64,000 bases of DNA from Burkholderia oklahomensis C6786 (GCF_000959365.1 NZ_CP009555.1:1674001-1738000); one strand, 5' to 3'. Shown: positions 1-9,236, counted from the stretch's first letter. Notes: generated from the sequence alone by a model not told the origin. Made by a program: numbers and translations.

Positions 1-18
1 GTCGCATCGCGATGCGAC
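1..18. repeat. perfect 18-bp palindrome at window edge
   Basis: Positions 1-9 are the exact reverse complement of 10-18. It lies in a non-coding, low-complexity stretch (1-173) built from variants of cgacacga and gcgacgc, downstream of the FadJ-type gene. It could be part of a larger hairpin or repeat cut off by the window edge. There is no adjacent T-run to call it a terminator. Confidence 0.4.
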
Positions 19-173
19 GCCGCGCCGGCCGCGGTTCGGCAACGCGACGCGTGCGACACGACGCGACACGACACGATGCGACGCAACCTCACCCGTCACG
101 CAGTACGCCGCACGCGACGCGATTCCGCGCGCGGCGTGACGCCCGGCGCGCCACGCGCCCCCAAACGCCCGGC

Positions 174-2297
174 TCAGTAGAAGGTTCGCCGCTCGGCGGC
201 CATCTCGCGCAGCAGCGCCGGCACGGCGAAGCGCGCGCCGTGCTGCGCCGCGAGACGATCGCACGTCGCGACGAACGCGTCCATCCCGACGCCGTGAATG
301 TGCGAGATCGGCCCGCCGCGAAACGCCGGGAAGCCCCAGCCGAGAATCGCGCCGACGTCCGCGTCGCGGGCCGTCGTCAGCACGCGCTCCGCGAGGCAGC
401 GCACGGTCTCGACCGCCTGCACCGTCACCAGCCGGTCGATCAGCGTCTTCACGTCCGGCTGCTCGGCCGCGACCGGGAACTCGTCCGTGAGCCCCGGCCA
501 CAGCGCCTTCCTGCCGCCATTCGCAGGATAGTCGTAATAGCCTTGCCCCGCTTTCCGGCCGAGCCGCCCGAGCTCGACCATCCGCGCGGCCACGTCCTCG
601 CCGGGCCGCGCGACGTACGCGTCGCCGAGATCGGCGCGCGTCTGCTTCGTGATCTTGTGGATCAGCTCGCTCGACACCTCGTCGGTCAACGCGAGCGGCC
701 CGACCGGCATCCCGGCGAGCAGCCCGGCGTTCTCGATCAGCGCGGGCGCGACGCCCTCGGCGAGCATCGCAAGCCCCTCGAGCACGTACGTCGAGAACAC
801 GCGGCTCGTGTAGAAGCCGCGCGAGTCGTTGACGACGATCGGCGTCATGCCGACCGTCTTCACGTAGTCGAGCGCGCGCGCGAGCGTCTCGTCGCTCGTG
901 TCGCGGCCGACGATCACTTCGACGAGCGGCATCTTGTCGACGGGCGAGAAGAAATGCAGGCCGATGAAGTTCGCCGGCCGTGCGCTCGCCTGCGCCAACC
1001 CCGTGATCGGCAGCGTCGACGTGTTCGACGCGAAGAGCGCGTCCGGCGCGAGCACCGCTTCGCTCTTGCGCGTGACGTCGGCCTTGATCGCGCGATCCTC
1101 GAACACCGCTTCGATCACGAGCTCCGCGCCGTCGAGGCGCGCGAAGTCGGTCGTCGGCGTGATCTTCGCGACGAGCGCGTCGGCCTTCTCCTGCGTGAGC
1201 CGGCCGCGCTGAACCTGCTTGTCGACGAGCTTGCGCGAATAGTCCTTGCCGCGCGCGGCCGCTTCGTCGCTCGTGTCGATCAGCACGACGTCGAGCCCCG
1301 CCTTCGCGCTCACGTACGCGATGCCCGCGCCCATCATCCCCGCGCCGAGCACGCCGATCTTCCGGTAGCGCTGCGTCGGCACGCCGGCCGGCCGCGCGGC
1401 GAGCTTGTTCGCCTCGTTCATCCCGAAGAACAGCGTGCGGATCATCGCCTTCGCTTCCGGCGACAGCACCGCCTTCACGAAGTAGCGCGCTTCCGTCTTC
1501 AGGCCCGTGTCGAGGTCCGTCAGCAGACCTTCGTACACGCACGACAGGATGCTCGCGACGGCTGGATAGTTGCCGTACGTCTTCTGCCGCGCGAGCGCGT
1601 TCGCCGCCATGAACACCTGCTGGACGGCCGGGTGCGTCACCGCGCCGCCCGGAATCTTGAAGCCCTTCGCATCCCACGGCTGCGTCGCGGTGCGGCGGCT
1701 CGCGTCGAGCAGCCACGCGCGCGCGGCGGCGATCTCTTCGCCCGCCGGCACGACCGCGTGCACGATGCCCGCCTTCAGCGCGTCGGCCGCCTTCAGCCGC
1801 TTGCCTTCGAGCAAGAGCGGCAGCGACGCCTGAATGCCGATCAGGCGCGGCAGGCGCTGCGTGCCGCCGCCGCCCGGCAACAGGCCGAGCGTCACTTCGG
1901 GCAGCCCGAAGCGCGCCTTCGGGTTGTCGGCCGCGACGCGATAATGGCCCGCGAGCGCGATCTCCAATCCGCCGCCGAGCGCCGAGCCCGGCATCGCGAT
2001 CGCGACCGGCTTGCCGCCCGTTTCGAGCGCGCGCAGCGCGCGATGCAATTCGCACGTGCGGTCGAAGAGCGTCGCGGCGTCGCGGCTCGCCTGCAGCCAT
2101 TCGAGATCGCCGCCCGCGATGAAGTCGGGCTTCGCCGACGTGACGAGAATCCCCTTCACCGCCGCATCCTGAAGCGCGCGCGCCGCCGCCGCGAAGAACG
2201 CCTCGCAGCTTGCGCCGTTCAGCACGTTCTGGCTGCGCTCCGGCAGGTTCCAGGTGAGGGTCGCGATGCCGTCGTCATCGAGCGTGTAATCGATCAT
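174..2297 (-). CDS. FadJ/FadB-type enoyl-CoA hydratase / 3-hydroxyacyl-CoA dehydrogenase
   Basis: 707-residue bifunctional beta-oxidation enzyme that hydrates trans-2-enoyl-CoA and oxidises the 3-hydroxyacyl-CoA with NAD+. The N-terminal crotonase domain (about 1-190) has the oxyanion and catalytic region SALGGGLEIAL, with Glu112 and Glu134 at the usual acid/base positions. A Rossmann motif GVLGAGMMGAGIA follows at about 315-327, and the dehydrogenase His is in GLHFFSPVDKMP (His448). Two C-terminal 3HCDH domains complete it. The length is normal for the alpha subunit of the trifunctional complex. It is the third gene of a minus-strand set: the thiolase stop is 12 bp upstream, so the two should be co-transcribed and probably form one complex. 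Start ATG at 2297. Whether its preference is straight-chain or aromatic-derived CoA esters cannot be told from sequence. Confidence 0.93.
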   Translation of the reverse strand: MIDYTLDDDGIATLTWNLPERSQNVLNGASCEAFFAAAARALQDAAVKGILVTSAKPDFIAGGDLEWLQASRDAATLFDRTCELHRALRALETGGKPVAIAMPGSALGGGLEIALAGHYRVAADNPKARFGLPEVTLGLLPGGGGTQRLPRLIGIQASLPLLLEGKRLKAADALKAGIVHAVVPAGEEIAAARAWLLDASRRTATQPWDAKGFKIPGGAVTHPAVQQVFMAANALARQKTYGNYPAVASILSCVYEGLLTDLDTGLKTEARYFVKAVLSPEAKAMIRTLFFGMNEANKLAARPAGVPTQRYRKIGVLGAGMMGAGIAYVSAKAGLDVVLIDTSDEAAARGKDYSRKLVDKQVQRGRLTQEKADALVAKITPTTDFARLDGAELVIEAVFEDRAIKADVTRKSEAVLAPDALFASNTSTLPITGLAQASARPANFIGLHFFSPVDKMPLVEVIVGRDTSDETLARALDYVKTVGMTPIVVNDSRGFYTSRVFSTYVLEGLAMLAEGVAPALIENAGLLAGMPVGPLALTDEVSSELIHKITKQTRADLGDAYVARPGEDVAARMVELGRLGRKAGQGYYDYPANGGRKALWPGLTDEFPVAAEQPDVKTLIDRLVTVQAVETVRCLAERVLTTARDADVGAILGWGFPAFRGGPISHIHGVGMDAFVATCDRLAAQHGARFAVPALLREMAAERRTFY

Positions 2298-2309
2298 GGT
2301 GGTCCCCCG

Positions 2310-3515
2310 TCAAATCCGTTCGATGATGGTCGCCGTGCCCATGCCGGCGCCGACGCACAGCGTCGCGAGGCCCGTGCCCGCGCCGCGCCGCTCGAGCTCG
2401 TCGAGCAGCGTGCCGAGAATCATCGCGCCCGTCGCGCCGAGCGGATGGCCCATCGCGATCGCGCCGCCGTTCACGTTGATCCGGTCGTGCGAAATCGACA
2501 TCACGTCGATGAAGCGCAGCACGACCGACGCGAACGCCTCGTTCAGCTCGTAGAGATCGATGTCGGCCGCGCGCATGCCGGCGCGCTTCAACGCCTTCTC
2601 GGCCGCGTAGCTCGGTCCCGTCAGCATGATCGACGGCTCCGAGCCGATGCTCGCGAACGAGCGGATCCGCGCGCGCGGCGTGAGGCCCGCGCGCTTGCCC
2701 GCTTCCAGCGTGCCGATCAGCACGGCCGCCGCGCCGTCGACGATCCCCGAGCTGTTGCCCGCGTGATGCACGTGCTCGATCCGCTCGAGCTCCGGATAGC
2801 GCTGGCGGATCACCGCGTCGAAGCCGTACAGCTCGCCCAGCTCGGCGAACGACGGCTTGAGCGTCGCGAGCGTATCGAGCGTCGTCTGCGGGCGGATCGT
2901 CTCGTCGCGATCGAGGATCGTGAGGCCGTTCGCGTCGCGCACCGGCACGATCGAGCGCGCGAAGCGGCCGTCCTGCGTCGCCGCGTGCGCGCGCCGGTGG
3001 CTCTCGACCGCGTACGCGTCGACGTCGGTGCGGCTGTAGCCCCACTTCGTCGCGATCGTGTCGGCCGACACGCCCTGCGGCACGAAGTAGCTCGGAATCG
3101 CGATCGCCGGATCGACCGGCCAGGCGCCGCCGCTCGAGCCCATCGGCACGCGCGACATGCTTTCGACGCCGCCGCCGATCGCCATGTCCGACTGGCCGGA
3201 CATCACCTGCGCGGCGGCCATGTTGCACGCTTCGAGGCCCGATGCGCAGAAGCGGTTGATCTGCACGCCCGCGGCCGTCTCCGCGTAGCCGGCCGCGAGC
3301 ACCGCGACGCGGCCGATGCACGCGCCCTGCTCGCCGACGGGCTCGACGCAGCCGAGCACGACGTCGTCGACGAGACGCGTGTCGAGGCCGTTGCGGTCGC
3401 GGATCGCGCGCAGCGCGGTTTCGGCAAGCCGCAGCGGCGTGACGCCGTGCAGGCTGCCGTCCTTCTTGCCTTTGCCGCGCGGCGTGCGCACGGCGTCGAA
3501 GATGTAGGCTTCCAT
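2310..3515 (-). CDS. acetyl-CoA C-acyltransferase (thiolase)
   Basis: 401-residue thiolase, the last step of beta-oxidation: it cleaves 3-ketoacyl-CoA with CoA to release acetyl-CoA. The acyl-accepting cysteine is Cys90 in [10 protein letters not shown]. The conserved [18 protein letters not shown] and [15 protein letters not shown] blocks follow, and the second catalytic cysteine is in CVGAGMG near the C-terminus. Length and motif order match degradative FadA/PcaF-type thiolases. The next gene (FadJ-type) begins 12 bp after its stop, so they are probably translated from one mRNA. The upstream acyl-CoA dehydrogenase is about 400 bp away. A biosynthetic PhaA-type role is less likely because of the FadJ partner. 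Confidence 0.93.
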   Translation of the reverse strand: MEAYIFDAVRTPRGKGKKDGSLHGVTPLRLAETALRAIRDRNGLDTRLVDDVVLGCVEPVGEQGACIGRVAVLAAGYAETAAGVQINRFCASGLEACNMAAAQVMSGQSDMAIGGGVESMSRVPMGSSGGAWPVDPAIAIPSYFVPQGVSADTIATKWGYSRTDVDAYAVESHRRAHAATQDGRFARSIVPVRDANGLTILDRDETIRPQTTLDTLATLKPSFAELGELYGFDAVIRQRYPELERIEHVHHAGNSSGIVDGAAAVLIGTLEAGKRAGLTPRARIRSFASIGSEPSIMLTGPSYAAEKALKRAGMRAADIDLYELNEAFASVVLRFIDVMSISHDRINVNGGAIAMGHPLGATGAMILGTLLDELERRGAGTGLATLCVGAGMGTATIIERI

Positions 3516-3912
3516 GGATCGTTCCTTGGGTCGATGGGGACAGCCGGCTGGGACGGCGGTCGAGTCGGCCGGATCGCACTGCCGGCCGGGGCGTTCTTGT
3601 CGGGTGTTGCTCGCCGGGTGTTGCTCGCCGGCGCTTTTCCGTCGGGACGTTCAGCCGGGCGGCCGACCAGCGGCCCCGTCGGCGAACCCATCGGCAGCCC
3701 CGTCGGCAAACCAACCATGGACTGATCGGGGCCGGTTCGCGCGCCGCGCGAAAGGCCGGCTGAACGGCCGCCCGTCGCAGCGCAGCGCCGAACCGGCGTC
3801 GACCGCCCGCCCGACACGCTCACGTCGAGCGGCATGACGACGCGCCGATCGCCGATCGCACCATGACGCGCGGCTGCGCCGGGCCGCGAGCCGACGCGTC
3901 ACGGCCGCGCCG
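3516..3912. other. non-coding spacer between thiolase and acyl-CoA dehydrogenase genes
   Basis: About 400 bp with no convincing gene. It holds a 14-bp unit repeated exactly in tandem (3601-3614 and 3615-3628) and loosely repeated GTCGGCGAACC-like words at 3675-3715. A promoter for the thiolase and FadJ pair could lie here, but no clear -35/-10 was recognised. Confidence 0.5.
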
Positions 3913-5049
3913 TCACAGCGTGCGCGCGATCAGCTCCTTCATGATTTCGTTCGTGCCGCCGTAGATCTGCTGCACGCGGGAATCGGCCCACGCGCGCGCG
4001 ATCGGGTACTCCCACATGTAGCCGTAGCCGCCGTGCAGCTGCACGCAGCGGTCGATCACCTTGAACTGCAGCTCGGTCGTCCAGTACTTCGCCATCGACG
4101 CGGTCGCCGCGTCGAGCTTGCCCGCGAGCTGCAGCTCGATGCACTTGTCGACGAACACGCGGCCGACCTGGATCTCGCTCTTCAGCTCGGCGAGCGCGTG
4201 CCGGCTCGTCTGGAAATCGATCACCGCCTTGCCGAACGCGCGGCGGTCGCGCGTGTAGTCGAGCGTCCACGAAAGCGCCGCCTCGGCCGACGCGATCGCG
4301 CTGATCGCGATCTGCAGCCGCTCCCACGGCAGCTCCTGCATCAGGTAGACGAAGCCGCGGTTCTCTTCGCCGAGCAGGTTCCCGGCGGGCACGCGCACGC
4401 CGTCGAAGAACAGCTCGGACGTGTCCTGCGCCTTCATGCCGACCTTCTTCAGCCGCTTGCCCTTGCTGAAGCCCGCCATCTCCGTATCGACGACGAACAG
4501 GCTCGTGCCCTTCGAGCCGCCTTCGGGCGTCGTGCGCGCGACGACGATCACGACATCCGCATGCCAGCCGTTCGTGATGAAGATCTTCGAGCCGTTGAGC
4601 ACGTAGTGGTCGCCGTCGCGCACGGCGGCGGTCCGCACGCCTTGCAGGTCGGAGCCCGCGCCCGGCTCGGTCATCGCGATCGCGCCGATCATCTCGGCGC
4701 TCGCGAGCTTCGGCAGGTAGTGTTCCTTGAGCGCGTCGCTGCCGTAATGGAGGATGTACGGCGCGACGATCTCCGAATGCAGCCCGAAGCCGAGCCCCGA
4801 CGCGCCCGCGCGCGCGATCTCCTCGAACAGCACGACGCTGTAGCGGATGTCCGCGCCCGCGCCGCCGTACGCCTCGGGCATGCTCGCGCAGTGGTAGCCG
4901 GCCTCGCCGGCCTTGCGCCACACGTCGCGATCCACGTAGCCCTGGTCTTCCCAGCGCTCGTGGTGCGGCATCACTTCGGATTCGATGAAACGGCGGACAG
5001 ACTCGCGGAACTGCTCGTGCTCTTCGTCGAAGATGGTGCGGGGAATCAT
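3913..5049 (-). CDS. long-chain-type acyl-CoA dehydrogenase
   Basis: 378-residue FAD-dependent acyl-CoA dehydrogenase that introduces the 2,3-double bond of an acyl-CoA; electrons pass to ETF. It shows the family blocks AMTEPGAGSDLQG (about 125-137), KIFITNG and RRAFGK. The C-terminal block LHGGYGYMWEYPIARA followed by YGGTNEIMKELIA resembles mammalian LCAD closely. At the YxGT position it has Gly instead of the Glu used by medium-chain enzymes. The base is therefore probably Glu243 in QELPWERLQ, as in LCAD. An upstream in-frame ATG at 5175 would add 42 unlike residues, so the ATG at 5049 is preferred. Divergent from the AraC/GlxA-type regulator across 110 bp. Confidence 0.9.
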   Translation of the reverse strand: MIPRTIFDEEHEQFRESVRRFIESEVMPHHERWEDQGYVDRDVWRKAGEAGYHCASMPEAYGGAGADIRYSVVLFEEIARAGASGLGFGLHSEIVAPYILHYGSDALKEHYLPKLASAEMIGAIAMTEPGAGSDLQGVRTAAVRDGDHYVLNGSKIFITNGWHADVVIVVARTTPEGGSKGTSLFVVDTEMAGFSKGKRLKKVGMKAQDTSELFFDGVRVPAGNLLGEENRGFVYLMQELPWERLQIAISAIASAEAALSWTLDYTRDRRAFGKAVIDFQTSRHALAELKSEIQVGRVFVDKCIELQLAGKLDAATASMAKYWTTELQFKVIDRCVQLHGGYGYMWEYPIARAWADSRVQQIYGGTNEIMKELIARTL

Positions 5050-5159
5050 GGCGTCTCCAGTGAGTGATCGCATGGCGGCCGGCGTCGGCGACCTGCTGTT
5101 TGCGGTATTTGAGCAAGTCCGGGACAATCTGCGTTGATCCGAAACGCCATTTTCTTGAT

Positions 5160-6248
5160 ATGAAAAAGCAGCCACGCGGCGCCGGCCGGCCGGGCGTCGC
5201 GATCCTTCTGCCGCCGCGGCTCCTCGGCGGCTACGTGTTCCTCACGCAGGAAATGCTGCTGCTCGCCGGCACGATGAAGGCGCGCAGCCTCGACGTCGTG
5301 AACAGCCGGCTGTTCGACATCGCGATCCTGTCGCACGACGGCCGGCCGGTGCAGACGATCGGCGCAATCGACGTGCCGGCGACGGCCGCGCTTCGCGACG
5401 CCGATGCGCACGAAGTCGTGATCGTCCCCGCGCAGTTCATGCCCGACGAGCAGATCGACGCGATCGAGCGCGTCTTCATCGACTGGCTGCGCCGGCGCTA
5501 CGCGGCCGGCGCGCTGGTCGTCGGGCTCAACGCGGCGCCGCTTCTCGCGAAGGCCGGGCTTCTCGACGGCCGCGGCGCGACCGGGCTGCCGAGCGAGCGC
5601 ACGCTGTTCGCGCGGCATTTTCCGGCGGTGCGCTACACGCCGTCGAAGCCGCTCGTCGTCGACGGGCGGCTCATCACGGTGAGCGGGATCAATCCGGCCG
5701 TCGACGCGTGCGCATACGTGATCGACTACTGCTTCGGCGCGGGCGTGTCGCAGCGGCTGCTCAAGGTCGCGCTCACGCAGGCTCTGCCGTCGTACGAGCA
5801 CATGGCCGTGTGGGCCGCGCAATACAAGCGGCACGGCGACGGGCCGGTGCTCGCGATCCAGGACATCGTCGAGCGCGCGCTTGCGCAGCCGCCGACGCTC
5901 GCCGAGCTCGCCGCGCGCGCGGCGATGAGCGAGCGCACGCTGTCGCGCCGCTTCGCCGCCGCCACGGGGCTGACGCTGCGGCGCTACGTCGCCGTGCTGC
6001 GCGTCGAGCTCGCCGCGTTCCTGCTGCGCACGAGCCGGATGACGCTCGATCACATCGCCGACGAATGCGGCTTCGCGAGCGCGAGCGCGTTGAGCCATGC
6101 GTTTCTCGCGGGACAAGGATGCAGCCCGATTCAGTATCGGAATCGGCATTGGCCGGATGCGAGGCCGGATGTCCGGCGGGACGCGGCGGATGGAGATACC
6201 GCGAGCGGTGGGAGGACGGGTTCGGGGGGCGGAGCGGATTTCGTTTGA
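5160..6248 (+). CDS. GlxA-like AraC-family transcriptional regulator (DJ-1/PfpI + HTH)
   Basis: 362-residue regulator. Residues 10-200 look like a DJ-1/PfpI amidase-like domain (starting GVAILLPPRLLGGYVF). The C-terminal AraC HTH (about 245-345) contains LAELAARAAMSERTLSRRF and the second helix-turn-helix IADECGFASASALSHAF. This two-domain arrangement is the GlxA/FtrA/ArgR-type AraC subgroup. The start at 5160 is chosen because earlier in-frame codons encode nothing conserved. It is divergent from the acyl-CoA dehydrogenase, so control of the beta-oxidation cluster is a reasonable inference. The last 30 residues are Gly/Arg/Asp-rich and merge into the G-rich repeat downstream. Confidence 0.85.
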   Translation: MKKQPRGAGRPGVAILLPPRLLGGYVFLTQEMLLLAGTMKARSLDVVNSRLFDIAILSHDGRPVQTIGAIDVPATAALRDADAHEVVIVPAQFMPDEQIDAIERVFIDWLRRRYAAGALVVGLNAAPLLAKAGLLDGRGATGLPSERTLFARHFPAVRYTPSKPLVVDGRLITVSGINPAVDACAYVIDYCFGAGVSQRLLKVALTQALPSYEHMAVWAAQYKRHGDGPVLAIQDIVERALAQPPTLAELAARAAMSERTLSRRFAAATGLTLRRYVAVLRVELAAFLLRTSRMTLDHIADECGFASASALSHAFLAGQGCSPIQYRNRHWPDARPDVRRDAADGDTASGGRTGSGGGADFV

Positions 6249-6249
6249 C

Positions 6250-6330
6250 GCCGGCGGACGGCGGGCGGACGGCGGGCGGGCGGCGTTGGGCTGCGGGCGG
6301 CGGGCGGCGGGCGGCGGGCAGGCGGCGGAT
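6250..6330 (+). repeat. G-rich simple repeat, potential G-quadruplex
   Basis: Imperfect repeats of GGCGGGC and GGCGGAC start just after the AraC-type gene stop, with more than six G-triplets on the plus strand separated by 3-5 bases. Such a run can form a quadruplex in single strands or RNA and may act as a transcription pause. The repeat looks slippage-prone. No coding role is visible. Confidence 0.55.
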
Positions 6331-6646
6331 GGTGAGTGACGGGTGGCGGATGGCGGGCGACGCCGCTCTCACCGTCGTCCTCCGGTCACCTCACCGTTCG
6401 CAGCAGCCGCGCGGCGCGCGAACCCTTCGTCACGATGCCCGTCCCACACCGCATCATGGGCGCTCTGCCCCGCCCCATAAGGCTGACGCCGTTTCCTCCC
6501 GAGTTCCTGGAACGCTCGCGGCCATCAGCCCGATCGCCTTCATCACCCGCCATCCGCCGCTCGATCGGGTTGAAATATTACAAAAAAAGAAATATAAATA
6601 GATTCTATGTAATCACCTTTCGTTTTCCGGCCGCGAAACACCCCCC
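6331..6646. other. non-coding region upstream of the PaaX-type gene
   Basis: No gene was recognised. The distal part is ordinary GC-rich sequence. The last 75 bases before the PaaX-type start are strikingly AT-rich and carry the operator-like sequences listed separately. Confidence 0.5.
6577..6613 (+). promoter_or_regulatory. AT-rich operator/promoter candidate ahead of PaaX-type gene
   Basis: ATTACA at 6577-6582 and TGTAAT at 6608-6613 are inverted copies of each other. Between them lies an 11-bp palindrome, ATAGATTCTAT (6598-6608). The block ends 33 bp before the regulator ATG. PaaX-family repressors commonly bind imperfect palindromes in their own promoter, so autoregulation is plausible. 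The pairing is seen directly; the binding is inference. Confidence 0.4.
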
Positions 6647-7483
6647 ATGACGCAACCCACCGCGAAACATCTGATCCTCGATTTGCTGGTCGCCAAGGAT
6701 GGCGAGCCCCTGCAGGTGCGCGAGGCGATCATCGCGTGCCGGCTGTTCGGCCTCACCGAAAACAGCGTGCGCGTCGCGCTCGCGCGGCTCGCGGCCGAGT
6801 CGCTCGTCGAAGGCGCCGAGCGCGGCAGCTACCGGCTCGGGCCGTCGGCCGTCGAGCTGTCCGAGGAGCTGACCGCGTGGCGCACCGTGGAGACGCGGCT
6901 GCGCCGCTGGAGCGGCGCGTATCTGATGGTGTCGTGCATCTCGCTCGGCCGCGTCAACCGCACCGCCCTCGCGCGCCGCGAGCGCGCGCTCGAGATGCTC
7001 GGCTTCCGCGAATGGGACAAGAGCCTGTACGTGCGCCCGGACAATGTCGAAGGCAACGTCGATACCGTGCGCCGGCGGCTGACGAAGCTCGGCGTCGAGC
7101 CGTCGGCGGCCGTGTTCGTCGCGGGCGGCTTCGACGCCGCGCAGGAAGCGCGCATCCGCGCGCTGTGGGACGGCGAAGCGCTGTCGGACACGTACCGCAC
7201 GCTCGGCGCGCAACTCGAGGACTGGCTCGCGCGCGCACCGGAACTCGATCTCGACGTCGCCGCGCGCGAGGCGTTCCTGCTCGGCGGCAAGGCGATCCGG
7301 CAGGTCGTGTTCGATCCGCTGCTGCCGGAGCCGTTCGTCGATGCGGCCGCGCGCGCCGCGTTCATCGAATGCGCGCGGCGCTACGTCGGCGTGGGCCACC
7401 GGATCTGGCGCGCGCTGTTCGACAGCGAGCGCCCGGCCGCGGCAGCCGCGCCGAGCGCCGCCGCCGTCAGCCGATTGCATTAG
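6647..7483 (+). CDS. PaaX-family transcriptional regulator
   Basis: 278-residue protein with the two-part PaaX layout. An N-terminal winged helix (about 8-75) contains REAIIACRLFGLTENSVRVA. The central and C-terminal PaaX domain includes the REWDKSLYVRPDN segment and the hallmark DPLLPEPFVD near residue 225. Classic PaaX represses phenylacetate catabolism and responds to phenylacetyl-CoA. No paa genes are nearby, so the ligand here is unknown, probably some acyl-CoA. The desaturase gene starts 38 bp after its stop on the same strand, which makes a two-gene operon likely. Confidence 0.85.
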   Translation: MTQPTAKHLILDLLVAKDGEPLQVREAIIACRLFGLTENSVRVALARLAAESLVEGAERGSYRLGPSAVELSEELTAWRTVETRLRRWSGAYLMVSCISLGRVNRTALARRERALEMLGFREWDKSLYVRPDNVEGNVDTVRRRLTKLGVEPSAAVFVAGGFDAAQEARIRALWDGEALSDTYRTLGAQLEDWLARAPELDLDVAAREAFLLGGKAIRQVVFDPLLPEPFVDAAARAAFIECARRYVGVGHRIWRALFDSERPAAAAAPSAAAVSRLH

Positions 7484-7521
7484 CGGAACCACTAGCGGGA
7501 CACGCCGGAGGAGACATCGAC

Positions 7522-8511
7522 ATGACAGCAAGAATCCGCATCCGCGACCTCTTCACTCGCGACGAGATCCGCGTGCTGACCGCGCGCTCGAACTGGCGCG
7601 GCGCGTGGGCGGTCGGCTCGACATGGGCGGTGATCGCGCTCGCGTTCGCGGGCCTTGCGTATGCGCGCGCGCATTTCCCGCCGTGGGCCTTCGCGCTCGC
7701 GCTCGTGGCCGGCATGACGATCCTCGCCGGACGCCAGCTCTGTCTCGGCATCCTCCAGCACGACGCCGCGCACGGCACGCTGTTCCGCACGCGCTGGGCG
7801 AACGACGTGCTCGTCGACTGGCTGTGCGCGCGCCCGGTATGGAACGAGCTGCACAAGTACCGCCCGTACCACCTGATGCACCACGCGACGACGTCGTCGA
7901 GCCTCGATCCCGATCTGTCGCTCGTCGCGGGCCTGCCGACGACGCGCGCGTCGCTCGTCCGCAAGTGCCTGCGCGACATCTCCGGCGTGACGGGCGTCAA
8001 GTTCGTGATCGGCCGCGTGCTGATGGACGCGGGCGTGCTCAAGTGGTCGGTGACGAACGACATCGAGCGCCTGCCGCAGACGGGCCGGCGCGGGTGGGAC
8101 TATCCGCTCGCATTCTTCCGCACCGCGGCCGGCATGCTGATCACGAACGGCGCGCTGTTCGGCGCGCTGTGGGCGAGCGGCCATCCTTGGCTGTACGGCG
8201 TATGGGCGCTGTCGTACGTGACGCCGTTTCCGCTTTTCATCCGCATCCGCTCGATGGCCGAGCACGCGTGCCTCGAAGCGAGCGACGACCCGCTGCGCAA
8301 CACGCGCACGACGCACGCCGGCTGGCTCGCGCGCGCGACGGTCGCGCCGATTCACGTGAACTACCACGTCGAGCATCACCTGATGGCGTCGGTGCCGTAC
8401 TTTCGCCTGCCGCGGATGCACCGGATGCTGCGCGAGCGCGGCTGCGTCGCGCAGCCGCCGTCGTACTGGCAGGTGCTGAAGACCGTCGGCGGGAAGACGG
8501 CGGCGGCTTGA
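7522..8511 (+). CDS. membrane fatty-acid desaturase
   Basis: 329-residue integral membrane di-iron desaturase. The three histidine clusters are HDAAH (80-84), HLMHH (117-121) and HVEHH (282-286). Hydrophobic segments lie at about 28-50, 55-78 and 195-240. This family inserts double bonds into acyl chains or hydroxylates related lipids at the inner membrane using O2 and a reductant. Start ATG 7522 has GGAGGAGA a few bases upstream. It is co-oriented with the PaaX-type regulator, so repression by an acyl-CoA-responsive factor would make sense as membrane-lipid control. Substrate and regiospecificity are unknown; carotenoid or alkane oxygenases share the His boxes, but the DesA-like spacing favours a desaturase. 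Confidence 0.88.
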   Translation: MTARIRIRDLFTRDEIRVLTARSNWRGAWAVGSTWAVIALAFAGLAYARAHFPPWAFALALVAGMTILAGRQLCLGILQHDAAHGTLFRTRWANDVLVDWLCARPVWNELHKYRPYHLMHHATTSSSLDPDLSLVAGLPTTRASLVRKCLRDISGVTGVKFVIGRVLMDAGVLKWSVTNDIERLPQTGRRGWDYPLAFFRTAAGMLITNGALFGALWASGHPWLYGVWALSYVTPFPLFIRIRSMAEHACLEASDDPLRNTRTTHAGWLARATVAPIHVNYHVEHHLMASVPYFRLPRMHRMLRERGCVAQPPSYWQVLKTVGGKTAAA

Positions 8512-8881
8512 GCGCGGCTTCGGTCATCGGCATCGGGCCGCGCGCCGCCGCTCGGGATGCGCGTTCGCCGCGAGGACTTCGCTCCTGCGCTTTGCTTCGA
8601 TTCGCACGCATTTTGGCGGCATAAAAATCCCGTTATCTGAATTTAAAATCCCCTGATTTACCGATTAGACGACGACCAAGCCCGTCATACTTACTGGGAT
8701 AGTCATTTTCAGTCCAAATAATGCGGCAATTCCGCGGCGCGCAATGCCGCCACTATCGCCTCTATCAACTGTTTCGCCGTCGTTCAATATGTCGCCCGGA
8801 ATCAACGTATTGCAATTGTTGATAGTCATACACTAAAGATCGACATATCGTTCACGCGTCAGAAAAAATCGACGCGTCACG
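8512..8881. other. AT-rich intergenic region before the TpsA remnant
   Basis: 370 bp without a gene. From about 8620 the composition drops in GC compared with both sides, with tracts such as ATAAAAATCCC and TTTAAAATCCCC. This probably contains the old promoter of the two-partner secretion locus whose remnant begins at 8882. Confidence 0.5.
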
Positions 8882-9236
8882 ATGAATAACAAAATCTATC
8901 GTCTGGTCTACTCCAAGCTTCGGGGAATGGTCGTCGCCGTTCAGGAAACGGCATCCGCCACCGGCAAATCGCATCGAGGAGAATCCGCGGCGTCCGGCCG
9001 CGCGCCCGCACACGCAGACGTCACGCTGTTCGCCTCGCGCGCGGCAGCGTTCGCCGCCGCCATGCTGTTCGGCGCGATGCCGCTGCGCGTGTCCGCGCAG
9101 AATCGGTCAATACGTACAATCAGTTCGATGTCCAGAAGAACGGCGCGATCCTGAACAACTCGCCGACGATCGTCCAGACCCAGCAGGCCGGGATGATCAA
9201 CGGCAATCCCAACTTCGGCCCCGGCCAGTCGGCGCG
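8882..9236 (+). pseudogene. remnant of TpsA filamentous-haemagglutinin/CdiA-type exoprotein (5' end)
   Basis: The first 73 codons encode an intact ESPR extended signal peptide: MNNKIYRLVYSKLRGMVVAV, a charged spacer, then a hydrophobic core ending in RVSAQ (stop of similarity at about 9100). After a small deletion and a shift of one frame, 9106-9236 encodes the start of the TPS haemagglutination domain, with VNTYNQFDVQKNGAILNNSP and GMINGNPNFGPGQSA, typical of Burkholderia BcpA/FhaB proteins. Similarity then stops at about 9236 and continues with the end of a TpsB protein. The original protein would have exceeded 3000 residues, so this is a dead fragment. The ESPR frame runs only to residue 90. 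Confidence 0.85.

Noticed and set aside
12..3725. 1237-codon open frame on the plus strand across the beta-oxidation genes
   Set aside because: It is antisense to two clear enzyme genes, Arg/His/Ala-rich with no domains, and explained by GC3 bias removing stop codons.
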